A stretch of DNA of 64,000 nucleotides from Nageia nagi (lineage: Eukaryota > Pinophyta). This document shows, in pieces, positions 24,680-37,399 of this stretch (the stretch's first letter is position 1; the number at the start of each line of letters is the position of its first letter). The translations under genes were made by a program, and so were the position numbers. The notes beneath the pieces were generated by a model that saw only the letters and a program-made list of their open reading frames with translations, searched no databases and was not told where the DNA came from. The stretch covers positions 135,222,001 to 135,286,000 of the forward strand of contig JBITNC010000001.1 of assembly GCA_050084985.1 (NCBI GenBank). Direction: 5' to 3'.

Positions 24680-26420
24680 TTTAATGTACTCCTACAGTGA
24701 ACAACATGCATCTGGAATTGTGTATAAGGGCTTGCTCTATGAATTTGAAAGAATGAAAGTTGAATAAAGATAACATTTCAAACAATCAAATAAATTTTAT
24801 AATGAAAATAAATAAGGAATGCATGATAAATAATGGGATGTTAAAAAGATTAAAATAAATCTTATTTGATTTATTTTAACTTTGCTGATTTCCCCCACTT
24901 CTCATTTAAGTGGAATAAACTTCTTGCTTTCACTAACAAAGCATTATCTTAATGGAAATTTTAATATTCAAATTTAACATCTTAGATTAATAACTTATGC
25001 TAATACTTGAATCAACATTATTTTTACTAATTAAAAGGATTTTTTGAAAATAGTAATATTAAAGAAGGGATCCTAATTCTTTGATTCCCAATTTTAAACT
25101 TGTTTATAAGATTTTACTATGTACTTAAATAATGTTTCACATTCAAACTAAATGCAAATATTTTCTTATAAATAGATGGATCAATGTAATTGCTAGTACT
25201 CAAAAACTTTATTAATGCTTCATCATTTTTAAATAATGTCTCCTACATTTCTTACTAATTAACTAAATATTAATTTAGTACAAAATGCAAGTTAGTTTTT
25301 CAATCATATTCAAAAGAGTTATGTTCATGCATTCAATAACACCATTTTATTATGGGTTATGAGGAACAATTGTATGATGTTTAATTTTATGTAGATAAAG
25401 GTAGGGTTTTAATTCATTATAAGTATATCCCCCTATTATCAAAATGGAAGATATCAATATGATCATTTTCTTTTTTTTTGTATTCTAACATGAAACTTTT
25501 TTAAACTTTTAAAATGCATCAATGAAGATCATGATGTATTTGTTTCCAATAGTAGAAGGTATGACAAATATATCCCACAAATCAAAGTAGATGAATTCAA
25601 GTTTTTTACCAACTCTTAATTTAGAATTAACAAATGATTTCTTGTGGTGTTTACCTAATATATAAGCTTCACAAGGTTCTATATTCTTTAGAATGATGGG
25701 AAAATCATTAATATAAACATCATGCTTCTTCAATAAATGAAGATAGTCATAATTAACATGGACAAGGACAACATACCAAAAACAAATTGAAGGAAGAGTA
25801 TATTTATCTTGATGAGCAATAAATAAAAAAATTCTTTTATCAAACAAAAGTACCTTTTAGCTTCATTAACTTTTAATCATTCATGACAACCATCATCAAT
25901 TGATTATCTAAAGCTAAATTCTTATCTATGTTATCCTCAAAGATATGAATGGAATGCCCCTATTCATGAATGAGAATGAGAGAAAGAAATTTCCTTCTCA
26001 ACTCGAGTAGATAGAGAATATCACAAAGTATAAAATCTGAAAATCCTAACAACTTAAGTCTTATGGAACCAATCCATAAAGACTTGATGCTAGATATAAT
26101 TATAAAGTGTACTAACCCATTAATGTTTTTAATTAACTCTTCAAAAAATCTATTTGAAAACTCATATGATAAGTTGCACTAGTGTTAAAAAATCATGGAT
26201 CTTCCCAAGAAGAAAATGAGTTGTTTATTAAATCTATAACACCAAAATTACACTTTATAGTTAAAAAATAACAAAAAAAAATTTACTTTTATCATCCTTA
26301 TGCTCCCATATGTCATGTATTTTCTCTCATGATGTCCACCAAGTTTTTTTATCATTGACTTTCTTGTTAAAATGAGAACATTGAATATTTCATTGCTCCT
26401 TTGTCACCCTAATCTGTAAT
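24680..26420 (-). pseudogene. Decayed Ty1/copia pol fragment
   Basis: The clearest part is 25509-25847 on the minus strand. It has CEAYILGKHHKKSF (second half of the HHCC zinc finger and the GK linker) and LEFIYFDLWDIF (first integrase Asp region). It continues to NKYIMIFIDAF, as in copia integrases. Further along, near 25370-25320, the strand reads NGVIECMN, the decayed counterpart of the region with the catalytic glutamate. Upstream, at 26420-25900, is presumed gag and protease, unreadable through stops. No LTR pair or target duplication was found. Confidence 0.7.
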
Positions 26421-28066
26421 CCCCTTATGGAGATTTGGATACTCACACTTAATTTTTTAATTGCTTTGAAATATAAAACACTACTTTCAAACTTAGTAGC
26501 ATAGTAAGAAATTTCAATCTTTAATTGTAAATTGCTAAAATCAAAATTTTTCAAATAGCTAAGGGAGAAATCAATAACACTAAACAAGAACACAAGAAGA
26601 TTTACCCAAGTTTATCTTAATATGAGACTACTCTTGCAATTTGGTCCTCTTTGATTATGGTGGTGATGCAAGTTTACAATGGCCTTCCAGGCTTCAATTC
26701 CACTTTTCTCCTCTTACTTCCTTGCTCTTCTCAAGATTAGTCCATAAAAATGGCATCCTTCTTGCAACTCTATAGATTCTAGGTCTATACTCTTATGTCT
26801 TCACTTTACAAATTTTCCAAAATTGTAGAACTCCTTGGGCACTTCTAACTTGCCTCATTATATAATAATTTTATGTACCAAGTTTAGAGTGTTACAACTT
26901 TAGGGGTTACAACAAAATTGGTATTTTTAGATACCCAATATTCTTCTTTAGCTTTATTCAAAATTTGAGCTTTATCTGTTGAGCCAAACTCCTAATATAG
27001 AATCCCAAATATTTACATCTCACACTTTGTAATAGTTTGTAGACTTAAAAATATAAATAATCCAAAACTAGGCTTAGCACCTAATGAATAAAATCATAGA
27101 AACCTTGTAATATGCAAATAAAGGTATATCCTTTAAATTGGGTAGATCTCATTGAATGACACCACTTGCACCCCTATAGCCATGGTTAACCTATTTTGAT
27201 TAATAGTACACGATCTCTCCTATGCATCGATGAAGCAGTTGGTGGATTTGTGGTTATAACCATATGCAAATATGCATCAAATTCCCTATAATGGTTGGCA
27301 TGCTTTGATCTTCTATAGCTTCTAAGTCATTTGTCTTCACATGTTGCTAAAAGAGATCGAAGGATTAATTTTGTTGGCTCCTTTAAATATTCCACATAGG
27401 TACATTTTATTAAACTATACATCAAAATCATTTGCATTTCCTTCCATGTACTTTATAAAGTATGAAGGGATCACATGTAATTGATTTAATATAATACTTT
27501 TATTAAAAACAAACCTCTTTCACTTTAAAAAAATCACTTCAATTTAGGAAAACCACCTTTATAAATACCAATTTATGCCTCCTTTATCCATGTGAGATGG
27601 ACATGGTTATTTTTATTTATTCTCCAAAAAGATATTTTTTTTCCTATATGGTTTCTCTATATATTGTATTTACTTTAGTGCTAGCTATCTAGTCTCCTAA
27701 ATTCACCCATACTCTGTGACATGTTTTCCTTTCAATATGCATGCATGACCTACTGAGCCATTCCATGGGGCTTATATATACTTTGATTATCCTACCCTAA
27801 ATCTACTTTGTTTAACCCTCTATGTGCATGGATCATCGGGTCATGCCTATCATGGTATGGCATCCCGTCATGCTCATCTAGGATTAATTGAATTTTGATT
27901 AACCTCTCTAGAAATGTCATTCAATTAATCTTATATAAATGTTCTTATATTATGTAAAATTAACCATCATTTGATTAAACCCTGATATCTATCGATAATT
28001 TATGGCTAAGCATGGATCGATTAACTTTGAAATCAATAATGCTTGATTAACCATCCATAATCAATA
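26421..28066. other. Mostly unrecognised, with a third copy of the LTR-type motif
   Basis: Near 26590-26635 the sequence ACACAAGAAGATTTACCC then GTTTATCTTAATATGAG shows the layout of the motif at 11195 and 17930, in decayed form. It lies just 5' of the copia fragment on the minus strand, so it may belong to that element's LTR. The rest shows no gene. Confidence 0.35.
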
Positions 28067-28405
28067 ACATTCAGTTAACCTTAATTATTTAAGGCTCTTC
28101 ACTTTGAATGCATATTGAGGATATCATTAATGGCCTTAGTTAATCGAACTCTATTTATGTGGACTATACATAAGTTGATTAACCTACACATCATATCAAC
28201 CCATCTCAAATTTACCATCATACACTAATTGATGACATTCAATTAACCTCAATTATCTTGGGCTTGCCATATTGTATGTATCTTGAGGATGTCATTAATG
28301 ATCTTACTTAATCAAATTTTATTTATATAGCATGTACATAGTTTGATTAACCCATACATCATATCATACCGTATCAAATTTCAATGGGCACCAACTATCA
28401 TACAC
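28067..28405. repeat. Tandem duplication, period about 168 bp
   Basis: Two diverged copies start at ACATTC (28067 and 28235). Each carries GTTAACC/ATTAACC, CTTGAGGATGTCATTAATG-type and CACATCAT... words in the same order. Confidence 0.8.
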
Positions 28406-28589
28406 ATATCCATTAATGTAGAGGTTAATTGAAATGTAATTATCAAGTTAAATGAACTTCAATTAAATCCTCTTAAATTTAAATGAAATTATGGAAATTC
28501 TCATTTACATTCTATGCATGCTTTGATGTGGATGTTGCATGGAGATGTCAAATGAGCAAGGAGATCTTGGATGGGTAAGGAGGCTCGAT

Positions 28590-28850
28590 ACCAAGTAATT
28601 TTTTCAATTCCCTAGCTTTGTTTTTTCATTTTCCAATTGATGAATATCCATGCATTCATGTCCTTGTATTTTTATTTACAATCATTGCATTCTATGAGAC
28701 TCCATTTTGATGAGTCAAATACGAGGTAGTTGTTTCAATTCCCTAGCTTTCTTTGTTCATTTTCCAATTGATGAGTGTCCATGCATGTATGTACTTGGGT
28801 TTTTATTATGATCATTGTATTCCATGAGACTAAATTTTGATGAGGAATTT
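28590..28850. repeat. Tandem duplication, period 131 bp
   Basis: TTCAATTCCCTAGCTTT occurs near 28603 and 28734. It is followed in both copies by CATTTTCCAATTGATGA and, later, ATGAGACT and TTTTGATGAG. Confidence 0.8.
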
Positions 28851-29294
28851 AATCTAAAGAATTGGCCTACCCTTTTAATGTATCTATTTTATGCATATCA
28901 TGCAAGCATTATAATCCATGAAACTCTATCCTAGTTGTAAAACCATACTTGATCCATTAGCAATGTATGTATAATGATGTATACACCAATTGCTACTAGG
29001 GTTTTGAATTAAAATTTTAATTAAAAACCCATGCCTATCCTATTTTGGAGGAAAGATAGTCTAGTCTCTTAGTTCATTCAAAAATACTTTATTGAATATC
29101 TTATGAAACAAAGAACACGATAAATGGAATTTCCCCTTCATTATATTTTGTAAGAAATAAATAAATAGAAATAAGCTCATCGATATCTTGGCATACCATT
29201 TTCTTTTCTTCAAACCATATATTGACTTCATAAAATTTCATACATAGGGAATTGGACCATAAATTAGGACTATAACTAACATCCTTAACTCTTG

Positions 29295-29536
29295 ATACAA
29301 AGCTCTACATGGAGCTAACACTCCTCAGATAAGGGCATTTATGGGTAAAGGAATAGAATTTATCATAAGAATTGTACTTATTATTAAAGTATTCAATTTG
29401 GATTTCAATACACTCATACTTAAAAAATAAAACCAGATACTTCAATAATAAGTGGAATATTTTGGTAAATTCTATTCCTTTAGCCTTAACTTTGCTCTTG
29501 TCCATGTATGAGCTAGCTCCATAGAGAGCTTTGTAT
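29295..29536. repeat. Imperfect fold-back of about 240 bp
   Basis: The left arm from 29295 (ATACAAAGCTCTACATGGAG) is complementary to the right arm ending at 29536. Matching blocks include TAAAGGAATAGAATTTA and ACTTATTATT. The arms are about 100 bases each with a loop of about 35-40. It reads as a 105-codon ORF on the minus strand (29305-29622), which is incidental. It could be a decayed fold-back element or a small-RNA-producing hairpin. Confidence 0.7.
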
Positions 29537-29841
29537 TGGTAACAACTAAATTTCTTCAATACACCAACAACTAACAACATGGATGGAGAGCTTTGAAGGT
29601 AATTGTTTAATGTATTCCTCAAAATGAAATATTTTTAATTCTCAGGATGGAATTTTTATAATCATAGACTATGAAGATTGACATCTACAAGCTAAGTTAA
29701 ATACCAAATATTTATTTACAAGATTAATCACTTGAAGGCAAATTAAGGGAATTCTTCAAATCATTTTAGTCTAAGAAATTATGTTTGTAGCATGCATAAT
29801 ATCAAAATTACTAGCCATCATTTGTTATTCCATATTTTTTT

Positions 29842-29957
29842 TTGCATGCAAGTGGAACACATAAATTTGTTTGCATGCAAGTAGATCACATAAATTTGTT
29901 TACATGCAAGTAGAACACATAAATTTGTTCGCATGCAAGTAGAACACATAACTTTAA
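29842..29957. repeat. Four tandem copies of a 29-bp unit
   Basis: Units start at 29842, 29871, 29900 and 29929. Each carries GCATGCAAGTAGAACACAT with minor changes. Three units contain the GCATGC palindrome and one has ACATGC. Confidence 0.92.
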
Positions 29958-31820
29958 GGGTATAAATATTTTGGTTGAGGATGGTTTGTGGATATTGCAA
30001 CATTTATTGATAACTTTTGGTTGAAGCTAGATTCATAATGTGACATACAATAGATTATCTAATCATGTGGATAATGGCTCTTTCAAAAATGAGATTTTTT
30101 TATGAGGTAGTGGGGTATTATTCAAACATATAAATATTCAATATGGATACTATTTGGATTAGGTTACTATAGTTCCTATCAACTTTTGGCATGGGAATGT
30201 ACTAATGGGTATAACCATAAAAGTTGTAACCCTTCTTACCTTGGATAGTACCATAAAAACCAAAACCTACATGGTCTTTTCCTACATTAGTCTGTAAGTA
30301 GATCTTGATGCAAACCTTCTAAAATCTATAATTGGAATCATCTAATTGGAAAGTTGGAAATAATAAATTGAATTAAATTCCAAGCCAATAAAATGTACTA
30401 TGTTTGGATATATAAGCCGTCCTACTAGTGTATGTACCAAAGAAATAATAGAAAAATAATAAATTGATAAAGAGAGTAAGTCAATTGTTAAGCTTGGTAA
30501 CCTAATGCCTCTGAATCAAGTGGTTTTTAATATCCTTGAGGTTGCTATAGGTCCACATAATAAGACTCTTATTACAAAGGGAATTGAATCTATTTTGATT
30601 TATAAAGAGATGGTGGATAAGATCATACCACTTAGGAATGAACTAAAAGACCACTAGATGGGGGTTCATTTAAAAAAAGTGATAGAAGAAATCTTGAAAA
30701 CTTAGTTGATAGATAAGACATGTTAGAATTTGTGTATTTGAGAAACTTGATAGAATGATATGAATACCTTAAATGTGAATGGAATAAGTGGACCAAAGAG
30801 AAAATCTTAATATATAGTCCTAGAGATAATCCTAAAGATTTATAATCCTGAAGATTGGAAAGACATAACAAATGATATAGGAAAAAATAGAGGACATGAT
30901 ATCTATAGATTTTAATATTTTAGATACTTAGGAGGTAAGAGTATTTTATAATATTTTTTATAAGGAGCTCTTTACAATTATAGGGAAATAAAAAAAGTGC
31001 TGGTTTGAAACCTTTACAACAAATGAGAAGAGATCTAGAGAAGAAGTGTAGAGAAACATTAACCAAATAGCCTAGAGAACTAGAAAAAGGATAATAGATT
31101 ATGAGGAGTAGAGGAAGAGAAGTATGTAAGGGGTTAGAAGAGGTAAGAGAGGCCCAAAATTAAAAACCTCAATCAAAAAAATATCATTATACAATCGAAC
31201 ATCTAATGAAAAATGAACTAATATAGGAGGGTGGGTTCAAGAAGTTGGGTTCATTCTAAGGCCAAAAAGTGCAAGTGTTTTCTTTAATTTTCAAGTTTGG
31301 GTATGATTGATCTCAACATTTGATGCACTTAGACATGGAATCATGAAAAAATCACTAAGATGAAAATGTAGTGCTTAGAGTTTAGTTTTCAAATATATAA
31401 TGTGTTCCAATACCCATACAATAGAATTTAAAATTTGATGAGAAGAATAAAAATTACCTTTTTAGAAAAACCACTTTTGGACCATACCATGCACATGTTA
31501 TAATGTGATTGGAGTCCACTATGAGGTGAAGAATAATGTAATTCATCTAGTCTAATATAAAAAAAATGAAATAAAATAAATAAATGAATAACAAAATGAA
31601 TAAAAATAGATTAATAATAATAATAATTAAAATAACCTAGTTATATAAAATTATATTTTTCCTTATTTTAATTATTATTTTTATACCAATAATTGTTAAT
31701 ATTTTTAAAAGTTATTTGTTTAATTTTGGTACTTATTTTGAGCTTCTTGTTCATGTTATTATTTGATAATGGATATTTTCATAAAAATAGATAGATAAAG
31801 TTGTCATATATAATTCTTGG
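29958..31820. other. AT-rich region left of the nested block, nothing recognised
   Basis: Broken, lysine-rich open stretches on the plus strand between about 30470 and 31150 may be ancient retroelement sequence, but no motif supports this. No RNA gene was seen. Confidence 0.4.
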
Positions 31821-32747
31821 TGTGTATATCAAATTATGAACCTAAAATGCAATTTAGACAAATAAATCATTCAACATAATTAATCATGAACATATTCGAT
31901 AATACACATCAATAATAATAATGATATTATATTCTAAAGTATTTGAATACAAAAAGTGAGTTTTTATTGATCTATTTTAATCAGCATCGATAGCGATCGT
32001 TGTGGATTGGTAACAATCAGTGCGAATCGGTAACAATTGAAGCATGACTCTGCATTCTCTATGCCATCATTGTGTTCATTGTAAACTTTTGGCCTTTGTT
32101 ATCGATCTGGTGAATCACCGTCGACTGATCTTTGAATCATCAACAATCGACTCTGTATGCATTGGAGTAATCTTCACAGAATTTTGAAGTGTTTTTGTCT
32201 ATTCCTTGTTCTTCTCTTTCATGCTTACTTTCGTCGTTCTTTTCCTGTATTGACCCTGCACATAGAAAACAAACAAAGCATCAAAAGCATACCTGTTCAT
32301 ACATATTAATCAGAAAATGAATAACATAATACGAAAATATAGTTGATATGAGATTTGCTATTAATCAAGCTTACAACCTTTTGCTAATAATCTCCTGATT
32401 TGATTTCGATAGAGCTTCGCTATAGTAAGATTGGGTCCCTTTGTTCACGTACAAAGCTTCAATTTATAAGCTTCAAGGTTTGTTATCCATTTGTTTTGAT
32501 GTCCCAAGATTCCAAGTAACCTCTCGACCTAAATTTTGAGGTGTTGTTATCTTCCATCTCGGCCTTCTCCGGAGATCAGACTATCCCCATAGTCTGTTCT
32601 TGATTTACTTTGTTTAAGATTGTTCATGGTGCATATATTACATAATCTTAATCAACAATTATTTTAATGTGATATATATTAGAAAAAATACTTGTTTTAT
32701 TTATTTATTTATTAAATTAAAGATAGGGTTTATTTTGAGTGTCTACA
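31821..32747 (-). repeat. 3' LTR of gypsy element 2 (927 bp)
   Basis: On the plus strand it begins TGTGTATATC and ends GTGTCTACA, followed by the complement of a polypurine tract. It matches 56693-57430 closely. By eye there are about 13 differences in the first 260 or so positions, all transitions. It then matches 58953-59012. It contains repeated ATCGAT/GATCGTT words and a small hairpin (AGACTATCCCCATAGTCT). Confidence 0.88.
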
Positions 32748-32765
32748 TTTTGCCCCTTTTTTGAA
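32748..32765 (-). other. Polypurine tract of gypsy element 2
   Basis: On the minus strand CAAAAAAGGGGCAAAA lies directly before the LTR start TGTAGACAC. This is the expected primer site for plus-strand synthesis. Confidence 0.85.
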
Positions 32766-34434
32766 TTATCAACCAAAGATAGGGTTGATAATTTCAAAAA
32801 ATATATAATGAGAAGCTTTGTTGTTTGATAAAATTGATAAATTTGGAAGTGACTATTTTCGGTATGATGATGTATTGAGCTTGTGTGACAGTTGCATGAC
32901 ATTTCTGTTATGTCATTTTGCATGTCTAAGCGCACCTATACCGTATAAGTTTTCTTTAATATATGAATTGTAATAATATTGTCTTTTGTCTCGACAACGA
33001 GGTTTCGAGATGATCTCTTACATCCTATGATTATTTTGCCATTTGAGCTCAAACTTAGTCTGATCTATTTTTCATATTTGACTTAGTCAAAGATCGTTGA
33101 CAATCTTTTATTATTGTTAACGACTGTAAAGTGATCGTCGTGGATTTATATAGTAAAAATATTATCTTTATAATAGTATATTTTGCTATGAATATCTTAA
33201 TTTCTTGTGTTTAGACTTGTTTTAATAGCAATTTTAATCATTTTACCCTAGTAAGTTTACTCAATACTAGTCCTTCATGTGCCGATGTATTTGGCAGTCA
33301 TGTGACATTGGAGCATTCTTCTAGGCGAAAAATAATGTGATTTATAATGTGTTCACTTTCACCTTAGTGAACGAAGCTTTTTAATATTTTGTCTATACAC
33401 AAATAAATTTTAAGATATTTAAAGAAAATATACTTCATTTTGTACATTTTCAAATAATATAAATCGTTAACGATTACTTATGAATCGTTGCCGATCAACA
33501 ATCGTTATCGATTTGATTTAAATCGTTGATGATTGACATAATGATCGCTAATGATCCATGATGCGAGGGTTTTTAAAACAAAACAGTTTTCATTTTGACT
33601 TTTACTTATCATTTGCTATTCCGCTTTTGTCTTTTTCTTACCTATCATTTTCGTTTCTTTACCAAATTTTTAGTAGACTAGATGGCGCCACGCAAGAGGA
33701 TTTCAGCAAAGGGAAAATCAATCTCAAAGGAGGTATTTCAACCATCCATTGTTTTTTTTTTTCGGTATTAGGTTGATAGTAGTAATTTAAATTCCTTATC
33801 TATGATTCTTTATCTATCTTACATTTTCTATATAGATTTATGATGAAAATAGGTATGATGTGATATTATGTAGAAAACATAATTATCTTTTAATTACTTG
33901 ATGATGAATAGATGTTGATGATAGATGTAACTTTCAGAATGTATGATGCATAGATATAATTGTGAGCTATATGAGGATACTTGATAACATGAAATAACAT
34001 AATTTGTTTAAATAATTGATTGATTATAAATTGTGACTAATTAACTTGTTAATTAATTTAATAATTAATAACATATTTTATAAATGATGACAATGGTTTT
34101 GTGTGATGTATGCAAACATGATTTAAATTTGATAACTAATCATTAATATCCTAGTTTCTAATGATAACTTAATAAATCTTTTAGTACATCATTTAAAAAA
34201 TGAATTTAAATTTTTATATTGACTTTAGATATTATTTAAAATATCTAAAATACGTATATTAACTTAATTAATTAAGAATCATTATTTTCAAATATTAAAT
34301 CTTCTAGATTTTAAGATTATTTAAGGACATATTTTTATTAAATTTTTTGCAGAATCAGATGCATCATTTTCTGCACTTGGCAATTTTTTATAATAAACCA
34401 CTTGACATGGAAAACTAATTCTTTATGGATGTTA

Positions 34435-34787
34435 TGAACATTAACTTTATCTTGGTCAGGAGAACAATAATTAATCATTCTTATCCTCTCCAAAGAAAAG
34501 CAAATTTTAATAATGTTCAAAGGTAATAAAGACTAATGACGTATGGATGCATATGAACATTATCTGTATCTTGGTTAGGAGAACAATAAATAATCATTCT
34601 TATCCTTACCAAAGAAAAGCAAATTTTAATAATGTTCAAAGGTAATATGTATATATTAAAGCATGGCTTAACATGAAACAATAGTGACTTTAGGAATGTA
34701 TATGAACATTAACTTTATCTTGGTCAAGAGAACAATAATTAATCATTCTTATCTTTCCCAAAGAAAAGCAAATTTTAATAATGTTCA
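34435..34787. repeat. Three 85-bp units, each with inverted ends
   Basis: Units at 34435-34519, 34554-34638 and 34703-34787 all have the same length. They start TGAACATTA and end TAATGTTCA, perfect inverted ends. The interior (CTTGGTCAGGAGAACAATAA, then CCAAAGAAAAGCAAATTTTA) is strongly conserved. The spacers of 34 and 64 bases are not. Confidence 0.93.
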
Positions 34788-35692
34788 AAGATAGGATGTA
34801 TAATAGTAAAAAATGGGTTTTACAAAATGAAACGAATAATCCTAAACACCAACAAATTATATAATATGAAGGATATTCATTATAACAAAAAGATTAAGTG
34901 ACCTTTGAATTAATAACCAAGTTATTATAACATCTACCTTATCTTTCTTTATTTCAAGATTTAACAACCTAAGACGATATCAAACAATATTATTATATGT
35001 TGATAAAAACCTAAAACTCCATGTGTGTAGTGACATTCATTTCCCTTCTTAGATCATTTGACATGGAATTATCTCAAAAACATTAATGAGCTAATCCATC
35101 CATATGGAACATATAGAGGTCCATAGAAAGTTGCTTAACCACCTTGATCCTGCTACAACCTTGCTCTACTGCCAGTCAGGCGTCCATAGCCCCAGTAGAG
35201 GATATTGTAATCACCCAAGAATCATTGATATTATGTAATAATTTTTTTTTTTATCGTTCTTTTTTTTTTACCAAATGATTCTTGGGTTCGAGATGAAACG
35301 AATAATAGGATAGATATGTAATTTTTCACTCTTAATGTTTCTAAAATAATTTCATTCAAATTCTCTTAGAATTCCTTAATGTATTAAGTGTTTGGAGTTT
35401 TTGATTTTTCTTCAAACACACAAATTTTATGTTTTTCTATCATCTAGGGTATGTCATTTCTTTATGAAAGAAAGGATAAAGTGAATGTAGTGATAATAAG
35501 GAAATTATTCTAAGATAACCTTTTCATACATTACACATTTACTAGATAATCACTATTACAATGACATGCAACATATATTTACATCATACAAGGGCAGGGC
35601 ACCCAATTGCCAAGTGACCTCTAGATGTTCCCATCTAGGTATATTTTTTAATTTTATAAATTTTATGCGTTTTATATTTTTCAAATTTTTAG

Positions 35693-35763
35693 TATTTTAT
35701 GATTTTTCTATTTTTTAGGATTTTATGATTTTTCTATTTTTTAGGATTTTATGATTTTTCTAG
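35693..35763. repeat. 25-bp tandem repeats, about 2.8 copies
   Basis: GATTTTATGATTTTTCTATT followed by TTTTAG is repeated with little change. Confidence 0.85.
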
Positions 35764-36048
35764 GAAATCTATTCGTGGCGCGTACAAATCGAGTTTGAAC
35801 TGCATCAGGATTAAATGAACAATGTGTTGAACTAAACAAAAAACTAAAATCTAATACCACTTGATTATGATAAATTTTTGGAACATAATAATCTAAGTGT
35901 TCAGATGTCACGGTTTGTGTGATTGAAATGAGTCATTCTCGATATCTTAAAGTCTGGTTGTGAGTACAATCGACCATTATTTTGGGCTTTTCTATAGGCC
36001 ACAAAAGATATAAATATATCATCAAATCATATTCTGATTTGGGAGAAC

Positions 36049-36053
36049 ACCAT
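36049..36053. other. Target-site duplication of the copia element (left copy)
   Basis: ACCAT at 36049-36053 is repeated exactly at 46086-46090, directly outside the two LTR ends. Confidence 0.95.
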
Positions 36054-36506
36054 TGTTGAGCATGTGTGATTGTCATTGTTGTCAACACGTGGTTTTGGCT
36101 GTGTCTTCGTGCAGTAGTATGAGTTTATTTTTAGATCCCCAGGAGTTTTCTAGAGCAGATAAGCAAGCTTCCGGAATGAAGTGATGACGTTCCAAAATGA
36201 AATGATAAAGCTCAATGATAAAGCTCAATTGTGAAAAATACGGGTTCCAAAGACGGTGAGAGTTGTGAAAAATCCAGGTTCCAGAGACGGTGAAAGTTGT
36301 GAAAAATCCGGGTTCCAGAGAAGGTAAGAATTGTGAAAAATTGGGTTCCGGAAAAAGTGAGTAGAGCATTTCGGAAGCATGAAGATGACGTCACGGGAAG
36401 AACGATGTTCACATTTTTGAATGAAACCGGGTTCCGGAGATGATGAGGTCAGCAAGGGGTGAATAAAAGTCCGAATATGATGACATCATGGTGTAGGTGT
36501 TGAAAA

Positions 36507-37330
36507 GTCCGGAGATAAAAGTGCGGAGATAAAAGTGCAGAAATAAAAGTGCGAAGATAAAAGTGCGGAGACAAAAGTGCGGAGATAAAAGTCCGGAGAT
36601 AAAAGTCCGGAGATAAAAGTGCAGAAATAAAAGTGCGGAGATAAAAGTGCGGAGATAAAAGTGCGGAGACAAAAGTACGGAGATAAAAGTCCGGAGATAA
36701 AATTCCGGAGATAAAAGTCCGGAGATAAAAGTCCGGAAATAAAAGTGCGGAGATAAAAGTGCGGAGATAAAAGTGCGGAGATAAAAGTCCGGAGATAAAA
36801 GTCCGAAGATAAAAGTGCGAAGATAAAAGTGCGGTGATAAAAGTTCAGAGATGATGACATCATGCGGGAAGCGTTTTTACTCTACTTCCGGAGTCCGGAG
36901 ATGATGACATCATGGTGTAGGTGTTGAAAAGTCCGGAGATAAAAGTGCGGAGATAAAAGTGCAGAAATAAAAGTGCAAAGATAAAAGTGCGGATACAAAA
37001 GTGCGGAGATAAAAGTCTGAAGATAAAAGTCCAGAGATAAAAGTTCGGAGATAAAAGTTCGGAAATAAAAGTGCGGAGATAAAAGTGCGGAGATAAAAGT
37101 GCGGAGACAAAAGTGCGGAGATAAAAGTCCGGAGATAAAAGTTCGAGAATAAAAGTCCGGAGATAAAAGTCTGGAAATAAAAGTGCGGAGATAAAAGTCC
37201 GGAGATAAAAGTCCGGAAATAAAAGTACGGAGATAAAAGTGCGGAGATAAAAGTGCGGAGATAAAAGTCCGAAGATAAAAGTTCGAAGATAAAAGTGCGA
37301 AGATAAAAGTGCGGTGATAAAAGTTCAGAG
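36507..37330 (+). repeat. Two 14-bp tandem arrays in the 5' LTR
   Basis: The unit is GGAGATAAAAGTGC or GGAGATAAAAGTCC. Dividing the spans by 14 gives about 24 and 29 copies. Between the arrays (36850-36926) is a spacer with two GATGATGACATCATG copies. Each unit contains GATAA and AAAG words. Because 14 is not a multiple of 3 and the unit lacks stops on the minus strand, long false ORFs of 14-residue periodicity appear there. Confidence 0.95.
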
Positions 37331-37399
37331 ATGATGACATCATGCGGGAAGCATTTTTACTCTACTTCCAGAGTCCGGAGATGATGACATCATGGTGTA

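Larger units (their letters stand above)
32766..35769 (-). other. Long noncoding 3' region of gypsy element 2
   Basis: About 3 kb between the extra ORF and the polypurine tract, without a recognisable gene. It holds ATCGTT-rich DNA (33460-33550), three 85-bp units with inverted ends (34435-34787), a 13-bp inverted repeat (35214-35226 with 35274-35286) and 25-bp tandem repeats (35693-35763). A 72-codon open stretch at 33558-33776 (plus) has no recognised domain. Confidence 0.6.

Noticed and set aside
29305-29622. 105-codon minus-strand ORF
   Set aside because: It lies across the fold-back; its two halves come from complementary arms.
36507-37330. CRISPR-like regular repeats
   Set aside because: Units are 14 bp in direct tandem with no unique spacers, inside a plant LTR. 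Not a CRISPR array.
36486-37343. Long minus-strand ORFs (125 and 153 codons) with Phe/Leu/Ser-rich 14-residue periodicity; same at 44178-45035
   Set aside because: They are the 14-bp LTR arrays read through: three units make 42 bases, or 14 codons, and the unit has no stop on that strand. No start context or domain; not proteins.
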